DNA of 20,229 nt from Vibrio sp. UBA2441 (GTDB lineage: Bacteria > Pseudomonadota > Gammaproteobacteria > Enterobacterales > Vibrionaceae), in the NCBI GenBank assembly GCA_002342685.1, contig DDQN01000053.1, positions 13,500 through 33,728 on the forward strand. Reading direction: 5' to 3'. A program made the position numbers and the translations under genes. The notes beneath the pieces are model-generated. The model saw only the letters and a program-made list of their open reading frames with translations. It was not told the origin of the DNA and ran no database searches. Shown piece after piece: positions 7,155 to 15,818 of the stretch. Each line of letters begins with the position of its first letter. Within the stretch, counting starts at the first letter, position 1.

Positions 7155-7234
7155 TACTCTAGTATCAAAGCATGTTCAGATATGAATTTAGACCAAATTG
7201 GAATTATTACTCTGCGTATAAAAAGGAACGATGA

Positions 7235-9562
7235 ATGCAAGAATTCGACACACTTAATTCAGCGCCACACGTAACCAGTGCAGCGATTGACGAGTCTTTA
7301 AAGGCGTTAGTTACCCTATTAAAAACAGGCGACGAAGCTCAACGTTGCTATAGTGCCCGAGCTTTGGTATCTAGCTATTCTGCTGACGTTGAAAATGCAT
7401 TAAATGAGAATCTCTATCATCAGGATCCTGATGTTGTCATTGATAGTGCAACAACCCTGTCGAGCTTGCGTGCGGGTGATATTTCAATGTTGATAGAAGT
7501 CGCCACGTTACACCCAGAGTCAGATGCACAACTAGCAGCAATGGATGCCTTGTCTCATCATATGGACAACGAAAAGGTGATTGCATTAATGTGCAAATTT
7601 GCCAAAGGTCGGCCAGAGGGGGAGATCTGGGAAGGAAATAGTGACTGGGATGATTGGTGGGATATTCAGTTAAAAGCGATAACAATCTTATCTGCGCATG
7701 CTAAATCCGATTATTTTACGGTTTTTCAGGATGTTTTAGATTCCGACCCAGAGCCAGAACTGGAATTAAAAATTTATCAGGGCATCGCTAAACAGAATGT
7801 AAACTGGATTGTTGAACAACTGCCCACAGCGACGTCTTCGGCGAAAAGAAAATTGCTCAAATCATTAAGCTATAGCGATGAGCAAATAGCGAAAGCGTTT
7901 TTGTTTAAGCACCTCAACGATGACGATCCGATAACACGTAAAATTGCTGTCGAGTGTATTTCAGAAAAAGGTGCGAAAGAGTATTTTTGGGATATCGTTA
8001 ATTGTTTGCAGGACAATAGTTACGATGTTCAAAAAGCAGCGATAACGGCACTGAGTCGCTTCGACGATGCCGTAGAAATCAATCAAGATAAATTGATTGG
8101 TTACATTAACAAAGCAGAACCAGCCTCAAGACCACTGTTATTCGAATTGTTGCAAAAAGCAGGCTCATTGGATACTGAACAGATTGGGTTGGTGCTCGCT
8201 ATTTTGCTAGATACACCGCCTCAAGCTTTATTAAATATTACGCAAACGTTGCTTGAGTCATCTTTGCAACCTGAGCAGGTTGAGTCTCTTTTAGAGCTGT
8301 ATATAAAGGCGATTGAGTCACATAACGTACCAACCTCTCTGCTGGTTCAGTTGATTAGAAGCCTTGCCGATGTGAAAGGTTTTGAAGCAGCAGCAACGCA
8401 AAGCCTGCAAAATTTTGTCAATAAACTTGATGAGCAGACACTGGAACATCAGTTTGACATGAGTGTCAGACAAGCGGCATTTGATGCACTGTCCCGCTCC
8501 GAGAACTCCAGTTGTGAGCAATTAATTAAAACGTCTCTGTTTGGTATTAATGCCTACCCAGATATCATTGAAGTCGATGTTGTTGAGCCCAGTCAGGAGG
8601 CTATAGATGAAGAGACCGCGCAAGCTCTTCACCTTGAACAGATGCTCGATGAGCATGAATCCAATTTGGACGCTCCAGTGGGAATTGTAAATACGCCGAG
8701 TTCAACTCTGGGTGCCATACAACAGGCCACCATCGAAACTGAACTAGCCCAGTCGGAGCCAGAACCGGATCAGCAGCAACACATCGTTGATATGGTTGAT
8801 GAGTTAGATGCGGACTTAGATGATTATGCTCAGATCGTTAAGGCGAACTTCGACAGTGCAGATAACCTGAACCTTAACCGTAAAAAAATTGCAAAATTAC
8901 CTACTTTATCCAATAAAGTACTGGCAATTAAAGCGTTGGGACAGTCGGAAAATGCAAACGCAGCAGAATGGTTGATAGAGTCAATTCTTGGTGCAGAGGC
9001 GAATGAATTAAGAGAGATTTTCCAATCCCTTAAACGGCTGAAAGTAATGAACCCTAAGAACAAAATCGTAGATAACGGAATAGGGGCTGCTGGGAATATT
9101 GTTTATCATGGTGATGATCTGACAAAACAAGCCGCTATCAGTTTTCTTGCGGTTATGCCTGCGAGTAAGGCGGTTCCGTTATTGGTACAAGCCCTGACGG
9201 ATCAAAACGACCATGTGCGTTTGTGCAGCTTAAATGCCTTAGAACATCATATGCAAAAGATAAAGCTTAATCAGAAAGCACTTGTTTCTGTTGCTGTGAA
9301 AAAATGTTTGCAAGACTCCGCCGGAGGCGTCAGGCAGCAGGCGTTAAAACTTGCCGCATTATATAAAACTACTATCGATGCAGATCTCCAATCGCTGGTG
9401 GACTTAGCATTAGACGATGAAGAGTGTCATAAAGTGGCGGATTTGGCGTTTGGTGATAACCGGATGGAGGTACTAACGTTAATTAGCAGTAAACTGCCGG
9501 AGTTGAAAGATCATCATCAACCCAATGCCATTAAACTGATTGGTCAGTTGATAGCAGGTTAA
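7235..9562 (+). CDS. Large HEAT-repeat protein, 775 aa
   Basis: The protein is built of helical repeats of the HEAT/PBS-lyase type, for example DPDVVIDSATTLSSLRA (about 64-80), DDDPITRKIAVECISEKGA (about 228-246) and DQNDHVRLCSLNALEHHM near the end. Two repeat blocks (about 15-440 and 560-775) are joined by a strongly acidic linker at about 440-555 containing EPEPD and DELDADLDDY. There is no signal peptide or membrane segment, so it is cytoplasmic. HEAT arrays are protein-protein scaffolds, so no reaction can be assigned. Its position as first gene of the operon, divergent from idr and ahead of the kinase and activator, suggests a role in sensing or in maturing the iodate reductase; this is inference. 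The start at 7235 is set by AGGA 7 nt upstream. An ATG at 7231 leads to a stop after eight codons. Confidence 0.8.
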   Translation: MQEFDTLNSAPHVTSAAIDESLKALVTLLKTGDEAQRCYSARALVSSYSADVENALNENLYHQDPDVVIDSATTLSSLRAGDISMLIEVATLHPESDAQLAAMDALSHHMDNEKVIALMCKFAKGRPEGEIWEGNSDWDDWWDIQLKAITILSAHAKSDYFTVFQDVLDSDPEPELELKIYQGIAKQNVNWIVEQLPTATSSAKRKLLKSLSYSDEQIAKAFLFKHLNDDDPITRKIAVECISEKGAKEYFWDIVNCLQDNSYDVQKAAITALSRFDDAVEINQDKLIGYINKAEPASRPLLFELLQKAGSLDTEQIGLVLAILLDTPPQALLNITQTLLESSLQPEQVESLLELYIKAIESHNVPTSLLVQLIRSLADVKGFEAAATQSLQNFVNKLDEQTLEHQFDMSVRQAAFDALSRSENSSCEQLIKTSLFGINAYPDIIEVDVVEPSQEAIDEETAQALHLEQMLDEHESNLDAPVGIVNTPSSTLGAIQQATIETELAQSEPEPDQQQHIVDMVDELDADLDDYAQIVKANFDSADNLNLNRKKIAKLPTLSNKVLAIKALGQSENANAAEWLIESILGAEANELREIFQSLKRLKVMNPKNKIVDNGIGAAGNIVYHGDDLTKQAAISFLAVMPASKAVPLLVQALTDQNDHVRLCSLNALEHHMQKIKLNQKALVSVAVKKCLQDSAGGVRQQALKLAALYKTTIDADLQSLVDLALDDEECHKVADLAFGDNRMEVLTLISSKLPELKDHHQPNAIKLIGQLIAG

Positions 9563-9568
9563 GTACAG

Positions 9569-9603
9569 GCGATGAGTGTTTGAAGTCAGCTGACTCTCAT
9601 CGC
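9569..9603. repeat. Inverted repeat between the HEAT gene and the sensor kinase
   Basis: GCGATGAG (9569-9576) is exactly complementary to CTCATCGC (9596-9603), and between them lies a separate 12-bp perfect palindrome AGTCAGCTGACT (9584-9595). No T-run follows. The hairpin may tune expression of the kinase relative to the HEAT protein or protect the upstream mRNA end. Confidence 0.5.
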
Positions 9604-9670
9604 TAATTAACACGGGTATAAGCACCAGTAATTGGGTATTATCAATAAGTTATCGTTGACGCATGAAATA

Positions 9671-12172
9671 ATGGCTTGTATGGAAAATGAAAATGCGCTA
9701 CCACAAAAAAGGGTTTATATAACAGAGTTATTGTTATGGATGATCCCTGGCTATATTGCTCTAGCTGTCGTGATGGGTATGCATTACATCCTTAGTATTG
9801 AAAATGATGAGCAATATGCGCTGCACAATGAGCGCATTATTGTTGATCTGATTGAAGAAGTATTGGGAGAGACATTGACCCGTATGTCTTCCGACGCGAA
9901 AAATTTGTCTTATGTTACCAGCCAGATACTGTCCAGAGATCCAGACCCCATACCAGAACTCGATGCCTATTTCCGGCAGCTAAGCGCTAATAATCAAAAT
10001 TACGATCAAATAAGATTTATTGATACGCAAGGTTGGGAGCGTCTCCGGGTAAATAATGATGGTGGGGAAATCTCCACAGTACATCAGCAAGAATTGCAAA
10101 ATAAGTCGCATCGATATTACTGGCAGTACTCGAATAAGCTGAATCGAGATCAGGTTTACATTTCACCAATGGACCTCAATATAGAAGAAGGGAAAGTCCA
10201 AACACCTGCCAAGCCGACAATCCGGGTGGGCACACCTGTTTTTTCCAAGAACGGGAAGCGTATCGGAGTCATTATTCTTAACTACGAAGGCAAACAATTA
10301 ATCAATAAACTGTTTGGTGTTGCCCCAAGCTTTATTAACCACGTTTATCTGTTTAACCCTCAGGGTGTTGCCGTTATTCACCCTACAGACAGTGGAGAAG
10401 TAAATTTCGCGATAGACACAAAAGATGATATTCCTGATACGGTGTTCCGTTACTTGCAAACGTCGGTGAAAGGACAAACTCTCGATAATGATAATTATTA
10501 TACGTTTGCACAGGTATTAGCTCCCAATAACGGAAAATGGACAATAATATCCGAATTTCCGTTAACCCGATTCAACCTATCGAGAATTGCATTTAGTGAT
10601 AATTATAGCTGGCTTTATGCATTGCTATTTCTAGCGATGAGCGCTGTAGCGGGAATGTTTAGCCGTTATCGGGTTCAAACCCGGTTTTTACGCTATCAAA
10701 AGCGCTACGAACAGCAGTTTCGCCATACGTTGGAAAATATTCAGTTAGCTGCCGTTAGTATCAACCATCATGGTGTAATCATTTTTTGCAATGACTACTT
10801 TTTATCATTAGTAGGTTATCAGCGTAGTGAAGTTATTGGCCATTATTGGATAAAACGTTTCATTCCTGAAGAATTGCAGACTCAGGCGCAGGAAGCGTTG
10901 GACGAGGCCATTCGACAAAAAGCGCATCAACCACAAAATGAAAGCGTTGTGCTTAGTAAGTCTGGTGAAGTCCATTTGGTTTCCTGGACCTCGACTTTTA
11001 CGGAGTCTAAAGAAAAAAGGGTGACATTAACGCTACTTGGCGAAGATGTTACAAAGCAAAAGATGGCACAGGAACAGTTACAGCAGTTAACTCATGCGGT
11101 TGAGAGTAGCCAGAACTCAGTTATGATCACGGATTTGAAGGGTAAAATTGTTTATGTAAACCCAGTATTCTGTGAATTATCCGGATATAGCCGAGAAGAG
11201 GTGATGGGTAAGACTCCTCAATTTTTGCAGTCAGGAGAGATGGGTTCGGAAGATTATAGTGAACTCTGGGCCATATTGAGGGAAGGCAAGGAGTGGCGAG
11301 GAGAATTCCATAACAGAAAAAAAACCGGTGAAATGTTTTGGGAACGAGCAAGAATATCGCCAGTAAAGGATGTTGAAAATCGCACCTTATATTACGTAGC
11401 GGTGAAGCAAGATATTACGGAAGAGAAGCGCTTAGCAACTGAAGTTGAGAGGCAAACTAACGAGCGGATTCATCATGAGAAACTGGCCGAAGTTGGCAAG
11501 GTTGTTAATATGATTGCTCACGATCTTCGCAACCCGCTAAGTTCGATTAAAATGGTGTTACAAATTCAGGCAAGAACAAACCAAAACGAGATGTTTGATA
11601 TATCGCTTGAACAAGTAAGATATATGGAAGCGATTTTACAAGAACTCTTAGCCTATTCAAAACCCGATCTATTCCAACCTGAATGGCTTGATATCAATAA
11701 GCTTTTAGAGGCTGTTGTTGCCAGTCAACAGAAGATAGCAAAAGAATCTAATGTTAGTTTTGATGTGTTATTTCAGCCGAACCTGCCAACAGTATATGCT
11801 GACCCCATCAAGCTACGTCAAGCACTGCAGAATGTGCTAATTAACTCAATACAGGCCGTTAGTTCTGTGGATAATGGAATAGTTCGTGTAACGTCAAATA
11901 TCATGATTACTGATTCAAATACCGAACTCTTAATCGGAATAGAAAATAACGGTTTATCTATTGACCCATGCATTACCGATAAAATATTCGAGCCGTTTTT
12001 TACCACCAAAGCGAAAGGGACAGGATTAGGTCTCGCAATTGTTAAACGAATCATTGACGCACATAACGGGCAAATACAACTGATACCCTTGTATCCAATA
12101 GGGACGCAAACAAAAATACGTTTGCCTACGTCGCCACAAAGTATACAAATGAAAGGAAACGTTTATCCATGA
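9671..12172 (+). CDS. Membrane sensor histidine kinase with Cache-like sensor and two PAS domains (NtrB-type output)
   Basis: Domains in order, counted from ATG 9671: transmembrane helix about 18-40; extracytoplasmic Cache-like region about 45-305 (YDQIRFIDTQGWERLRV is typical); second transmembrane helix about 313-330; PAS about 350-460; second PAS about 475-585 with a GKTPQFLQSG segment resembling NifL-type redox PAS domains; HisKA with phospho-acceptor H617 (AHDLRNPL); and an ATPase domain with N-box LINSIQAV, FEPFFTTK and GTGLGLAI. It should phosphorylate the regulator encoded next, which overlaps it by 4 nt. The ligand is unknown; iodate, iodide or redox state are guesses from context. 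The start is uncertain: the frame is open to a TTG at 9632, ATG 9671 or 9680 are alternatives, and none has a strong Shine-Dalgarno. Confidence 0.85.
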   Translation: MACMENENALPQKRVYITELLLWMIPGYIALAVVMGMHYILSIENDEQYALHNERIIVDLIEEVLGETLTRMSSDAKNLSYVTSQILSRDPDPIPELDAYFRQLSANNQNYDQIRFIDTQGWERLRVNNDGGEISTVHQQELQNKSHRYYWQYSNKLNRDQVYISPMDLNIEEGKVQTPAKPTIRVGTPVFSKNGKRIGVIILNYEGKQLINKLFGVAPSFINHVYLFNPQGVAVIHPTDSGEVNFAIDTKDDIPDTVFRYLQTSVKGQTLDNDNYYTFAQVLAPNNGKWTIISEFPLTRFNLSRIAFSDNYSWLYALLFLAMSAVAGMFSRYRVQTRFLRYQKRYEQQFRHTLENIQLAAVSINHHGVIIFCNDYFLSLVGYQRSEVIGHYWIKRFIPEELQTQAQEALDEAIRQKAHQPQNESVVLSKSGEVHLVSWTSTFTESKEKRVTLTLLGEDVTKQKMAQEQLQQLTHAVESSQNSVMITDLKGKIVYVNPVFCELSGYSREEVMGKTPQFLQSGEMGSEDYSELWAILREGKEWRGEFHNRKKTGEMFWERARISPVKDVENRTLYYVAVKQDITEEKRLATEVERQTNERIHHEKLAEVGKVVNMIAHDLRNPLSSIKMVLQIQARTNQNEMFDISLEQVRYMEAILQELLAYSKPDLFQPEWLDINKLLEAVVASQQKIAKESNVSFDVLFQPNLPTVYADPIKLRQALQNVLINSIQAVSSVDNGIVRVTSNIMITDSNTELLIGIENNGLSIDPCITDKIFEPFFTTKAKGTGLGLAIVKRIIDAHNGQIQLIPLYPIGTQTKIRLPTSPQSIQMKGNVYP

Positions 12173-13503
12173 GAAGAATGTTAATTGTAGACGATGATAC
12201 CGGAATAAGCCGGACACTTCAGCTTCACTATCAGTCTCAGTCATTCGAAGTGGAAATAGCACATTGTGTTGATGATGGGGTAGATCTTGCGAAACAATTT
12301 CAACCTAATGTTATTATTTTGGATATTCGTATGGAAGGCAAATCTGGCCTGGAAGGATTACCTGAATTTAAGCGCTATTGTGAAAACGCCAGAGTAATAA
12401 TGATCACCGCTTTTCATGATATGGATAGCACCATTGAAGCAATGCAACAGGGGGCTGACGAATATATTCACAAACCAATTGATATTGATGAGCTAGACAG
12501 GGCTATCAATGTCGCGATTGAGTATCAAGCGTCAAGCCATCAAAATGCTGTATTGATCCCCGATACATTTGGAAACTCCATGGTTGGTTCTTCCAATGCG
12601 ATGAAGGAGATTTATAAGACCATAGGTCGTGTCGCACAAACCAATGCCTCCGTGATGATTACTGGTGAATCGGGCACAGGAAAGGAGATGGTCGCTCGGG
12701 CAATTCACAAAGCGGGAAGGATAAAAGGGGCACCATTTGTTGCTTTAAACTGTGCGGCATTGGTTGAAAATTTACTTGAATCAGAGATGTTTGGTCATAA
12801 AAAAGGGGCGTTTACGGGAGCTGTTTCTGATCAAACTGGTAAATTTGAATTGGCCAATGAAGGAACGCTATTTTTGGACGAAATTGGTGAATTGTCTCCT
12901 CAAATTCAAGCTAAGTTATTAAGGGTTTCGCAAGAAAAAGAATTCATACCTGTTGGTAGCAAAAAAGCGTTTAAAACAACGGCACGCATTATCTCAGCGA
13001 CAAATATTGATTTCGAATCAAAAATAAAGCAAAAGCAATTTAGAGAAGATCTCTTTTATAGGTTGCAGGTAGTACGAATCCACCTCCCACCTCTTAGAGA
13101 GCGTAAAGAAGATTTGGAAGCACTCATACCCAGTTTGTTAGCAAGAGCAAACAAAGAATTAGGTACTAGAGTATCTAAAGTAGCTATTGAGTCTATGGAT
13201 GTTTTACGTTCGTATAGCTGGCCAGGCAATGTGAGAGAACTTGAGAATATGCTGACTAAGGCTGTTGCTTTATGCCCGGGTGATATTTTAACCGCTGATC
13301 TTTTTGATGATTTACGATCTGAGATAAAACCCGAATCGGAGCAGCTACAGCACCTCAATTCACTAAGTCTAGAGGACATAGAATATAACCATGTTTTACG
13401 TGTGCTTGAAAATATGAGCGGACACAAAGGGAAAGCATGTGAAGTATTAAAAATTAGTCGACCGAGGTTACAGCGAATTCTCGATCGCAACGAAAATCTT
13501 TAA
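12169..13503 (+). CDS. NtrC-family sigma54-dependent response regulator
   Basis: This 444-residue regulator has a receiver domain with acidic pocket D8-D10, phospho-acceptor D52 (LDIRM) and K102. The AAA+ domain has Walker A GESGTGKE (166-173), the sigma54-contact motif GAFTGA (213-218), Walker B LFLDEIG (234-240) and the RER finger. A Fis-type helix-turn-helix lies at about 400-440 (GHKGKACEVLKISRPRLQRIL). All motifs needed to activate sigma54 RNA polymerase are intact. It overlaps the kinase gene by 4 nt, so the two form a cognate pair. The best candidate targets are the two sigma54 promoters and shared dyads at 6917-7154, which would give positive autoregulation and control of the idr operon. 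That link is inferred from layout. Confidence 0.9.
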   Translation: MRRMLIVDDDTGISRTLQLHYQSQSFEVEIAHCVDDGVDLAKQFQPNVIILDIRMEGKSGLEGLPEFKRYCENARVIMITAFHDMDSTIEAMQQGADEYIHKPIDIDELDRAINVAIEYQASSHQNAVLIPDTFGNSMVGSSNAMKEIYKTIGRVAQTNASVMITGESGTGKEMVARAIHKAGRIKGAPFVALNCAALVENLLESEMFGHKKGAFTGAVSDQTGKFELANEGTLFLDEIGELSPQIQAKLLRVSQEKEFIPVGSKKAFKTTARIISATNIDFESKIKQKQFREDLFYRLQVVRIHLPPLRERKEDLEALIPSLLARANKELGTRVSKVAIESMDVLRSYSWPGNVRELENMLTKAVALCPGDILTADLFDDLRSEIKPESEQLQHLNSLSLEDIEYNHVLRVLENMSGHKGKACEVLKISRPRLQRILDRNENL

Positions 13504-13542
13504 GTCAGAATGGAGATACTCCTAATATGGTTTGAACTGAAA

Positions 13543-15651
13543 TTATTTATTGGGTTTTATCTCCAATCGATTGAAATTTAAACCGTACTCAATCAACATT
13601 GAATGTAAATCTTCAATAAGAACGGGTTTAGTTAGAACTTTGTTTATGCCTACTAGCCTGAATTCTTCATGATCTTGTTTCAAAGCATCTGCGGTAAGAG
13701 CAATAATGGGAATTGTTTTAGAAATATTTTTACGAATAAATGAAGTTAGTTCGACACCATCCATATTGGGCATTTTAATGTCTGTAATAACGAGGTCATA
13801 TGTACACTTGAGCAAGAGATGATTTTTTGCAATTAATCCATCCTCCACGGCATGCACGTGACAACCTAATTGCTGCAATTGCCGGGTAATAATCTCTTTG
13901 TTAAAAATGTTGTCCTCTACGATTAGTACTCGCAGCGAATCGAAAATTTGAGAGCTCTTACGTTTATCAGATGTTATTGATACCACTGGAATTACGGTTC
14001 TACACTTAAAAAAAATAGTAATGGAAGTGCCAATACCCGAAATAGACTTTACCGTAACATGGCCATTTAGTAGTTTTATATATTCACTAGCGACATTTGC
14101 ACCCAATCCAGACGAGCTTTCTTGTTTATGGCCGAATTGAAGATAAGGCTTTGAAAAGTTTCTAAGGTCTTCCTGTGACATGCCAATACCATTGTCTTTT
14201 ATTTTTACTTTAATCACAGCACTATGGTTTGATGTTTCATAAACGTCGTAGCTAATATTGACATAACTATTTTCTTTCTCAGGATCGGCATACTTAATCG
14301 CATTGCTTACGTAGTTGAGAATTATCTGACGGAACTTATTTTTATCTAAGTAGATATCCAGTTTGGATTGACCTTTAATGTTTAGCGTACAAGTATCATC
14401 TTTGATTAAAGGTAAAGAGATTCGTAATACATGTTCGAATATGGTGTTGGGTGAAAATTGCTCGTAGTCGAGTTCCATTACACCAGACTCGATTTTGGAG
14501 AGGTCGAGAATATTATCAATATGATTTTTTAACGATATGGAAGAAGAACTCAGTGTTTCTATGTGACGACCAGAATGTATGCAACTAATACAATGACTAT
14601 CGCGCTGCATCAAACCGATCGTACCAATAATTCCGTTCAAGGGAGTTCGTATCTCATGGCTCATTTGGGCAAGGAACTTACTTTTGGCATTATTTTTCAG
14701 CTTTTCAACTTCTCTATTTTTATTGGAAATGCTATATGCATTAAAAATAAAGAGTATGAAGGCTAGTGTGAAAATGAAAAATATCACAATAACTATTATA
14801 AATAATTTTGTAGTGCTATTATACTGGATTAAATATTCATTTTGTTTAGCACTGTTATTTTCGATAAGTATATAAATATTTTCTAATTTACTATCTATAT
14901 CCTTCTTTATGCTTATGTAGTCAATATGAATAATAGAGAAAGCTTTGAACGCATCTATGTATTCAATAATGTTTTTGTGCAACTTGTCTAATTGAGTTAA
15001 CTGGCTTTCATCTTCAATTATCCCTCTGAGATAGGCGATTTTTCTATTTATTTTAATATGTATATTTGAAACTTTAATTAGCAACTTCTTCTTCTTTTTT
15101 ATGTCTTGAGTCAATTGAAAGTCTCTATCCCACTGTCTTGCTTGCGCAATTATAATAGTGAGCTCTTTACCTAACTCTGTAATGTCTTCGGAATATTTAT
15201 AGGATAGTTCACTTAAGCCATGCGTTAATTTTAGAGTATAGTTGTAAGAGGAAATAGCTGCCGCTACCATTTTTTTTCGTAGATTATCATTTTTATTTCT
15301 CAGTAAAAATAAAGAACTAAGTTCAAGTAAAAATTCTTCTTTGAATTGTGCGTATTCACTAATGGATTCTTTTTTATACGCATTGTTAATGTTTAGACTT
15401 TCAGAGTGCTGATTCAAAGAATCCATTAGTATCTTCATGTCTTTCTTGTCACCTGTAGATATAACTTGCTTTGATTCAAAAATAAGTTTGTTTAACGTCT
15501 TAGAAATTGAGAGCGAATGAAGCTGTGCTTCAATCAACTTTTGTTTGGTAGAGTAGATGTTGTATAGGTAAGTCGCAGAAACTATCGCTAAGAGTGTAAA
15601 AACCGTGATTAATAATAAATAGTAACTGTGGTTCTTGTAGTATATTTTCAT
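13543..15651 (-). CDS. Hybrid histidine kinase (HisKA-ATPase-REC), no HPt
   Basis: The 702-residue inner-membrane protein has transmembrane helices at about 10-31 and 282-306. They flank a periplasmic region of about 250 residues that looks all-helical, rich in lysine and isoleucine, like the helical-bundle sensors of TorS-type kinases. A short linker leads to HisKA with H332 (MSHEIRTPLNG). The hairpin between the two HisKA helices contains C354-x2-C357-x-H359 and H363. The ATPase domain has NAIKYAD, DNGIGM and SGLGANVA. The C-terminal receiver has phospho-acceptor D624 (TDIKMP) and the TKP lysine. It has no HPt domain of its own. Divergent genes at 15819-18117 encode a REC-EAL-HPt protein that could receive its phosphate. 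The start at 15651 has AGGAA upstream. Composition is AT-rich relative to the idr operon. Confidence 0.88.
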   Translation of the reverse strand: MKIYYKNHSYYLLLITVFTLLAIVSATYLYNIYSTKQKLIEAQLHSLSISKTLNKLIFESKQVISTGDKKDMKILMDSLNQHSESLNINNAYKKESISEYAQFKEEFLLELSSLFLLRNKNDNLRKKMVAAAISSYNYTLKLTHGLSELSYKYSEDITELGKELTIIIAQARQWDRDFQLTQDIKKKKKLLIKVSNIHIKINRKIAYLRGIIEDESQLTQLDKLHKNIIEYIDAFKAFSIIHIDYISIKKDIDSKLENIYILIENNSAKQNEYLIQYNSTTKLFIIVIVIFFIFTLAFILFIFNAYSISNKNREVEKLKNNAKSKFLAQMSHEIRTPLNGIIGTIGLMQRDSHCISCIHSGRHIETLSSSSISLKNHIDNILDLSKIESGVMELDYEQFSPNTIFEHVLRISLPLIKDDTCTLNIKGQSKLDIYLDKNKFRQIILNYVSNAIKYADPEKENSYVNISYDVYETSNHSAVIKVKIKDNGIGMSQEDLRNFSKPYLQFGHKQESSSGLGANVASEYIKLLNGHVTVKSISGIGTSITIFFKCRTVIPVVSITSDKRKSSQIFDSLRVLIVEDNIFNKEIITRQLQQLGCHVHAVEDGLIAKNHLLLKCTYDLVITDIKMPNMDGVELTSFIRKNISKTIPIIALTADALKQDHEEFRLVGINKVLTKPVLIEDLHSMLIEYGLNFNRLEIKPNK

Positions 15652-15670
15652 AATTCCTGTAAAAAATTAA

Positions 15671-15691
15671 ATGAACGATGAACGATGAATG
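15671..15691. repeat. Three tandem 7-bp repeats upstream of the hybrid kinase
   Basis: ATGAACG, ATGAACG and ATGAATG lie head to tail, 20-40 bp upstream of the hybrid kinase start codon. The segment TGAACGAT is also the core of both dyads at 7005-7055, which may or may not be meaningful. It could be a regulator site in the divergent promoter region. Confidence 0.45.
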
Positions 15692-15771
15692 ATAACATTT
15701 ACTCGTGGAATGTTTATTAGCATTTCGAAGATGAAATGTATTTATATATGCTATATGTAAATTTTAAAACC

Positions 15772-15800
15772 TACGTAGAATAACCAAATAACATACGTAG
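15772..15800. promoter_or_regulatory. Paired TACGTAG sites in the kinase/XRE divergent region
   Basis: TACGTAG occurs at 15772-15778 and 15794-15800, each containing the palindrome TACGTA, with starts 22 bp apart (two helical turns). They lie 19-47 bp upstream of the XRE-type gene at 15819 and are candidate autoregulatory operators. Motif-level evidence only. Confidence 0.35.
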
Positions 15801-15818
15801 TAGCGTGGTAGAGCATTA

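Noticed and set aside
7198..7222. TTGGAA and TATAAA as a sigma70 promoter for the HEAT gene
   Set aside because: The spacing is only 13 bp and the -10 box would abut the ribosome site, leaving almost no leader. The sigma54 element at 7138-7154 fits better.
9569..9603. Inverted repeat considered as an intrinsic terminator after the HEAT gene
   Set aside because: There is no T-run downstream, and the kinase gene follows in the same direction. It is kept as a repeat only.
13504..13542. Bidirectional terminator between the NtrC-type regulator and the hybrid kinase
   Set aside because: Only a 4-bp stem (GGAG with CTCC) is visible and there is no continuous T-run.
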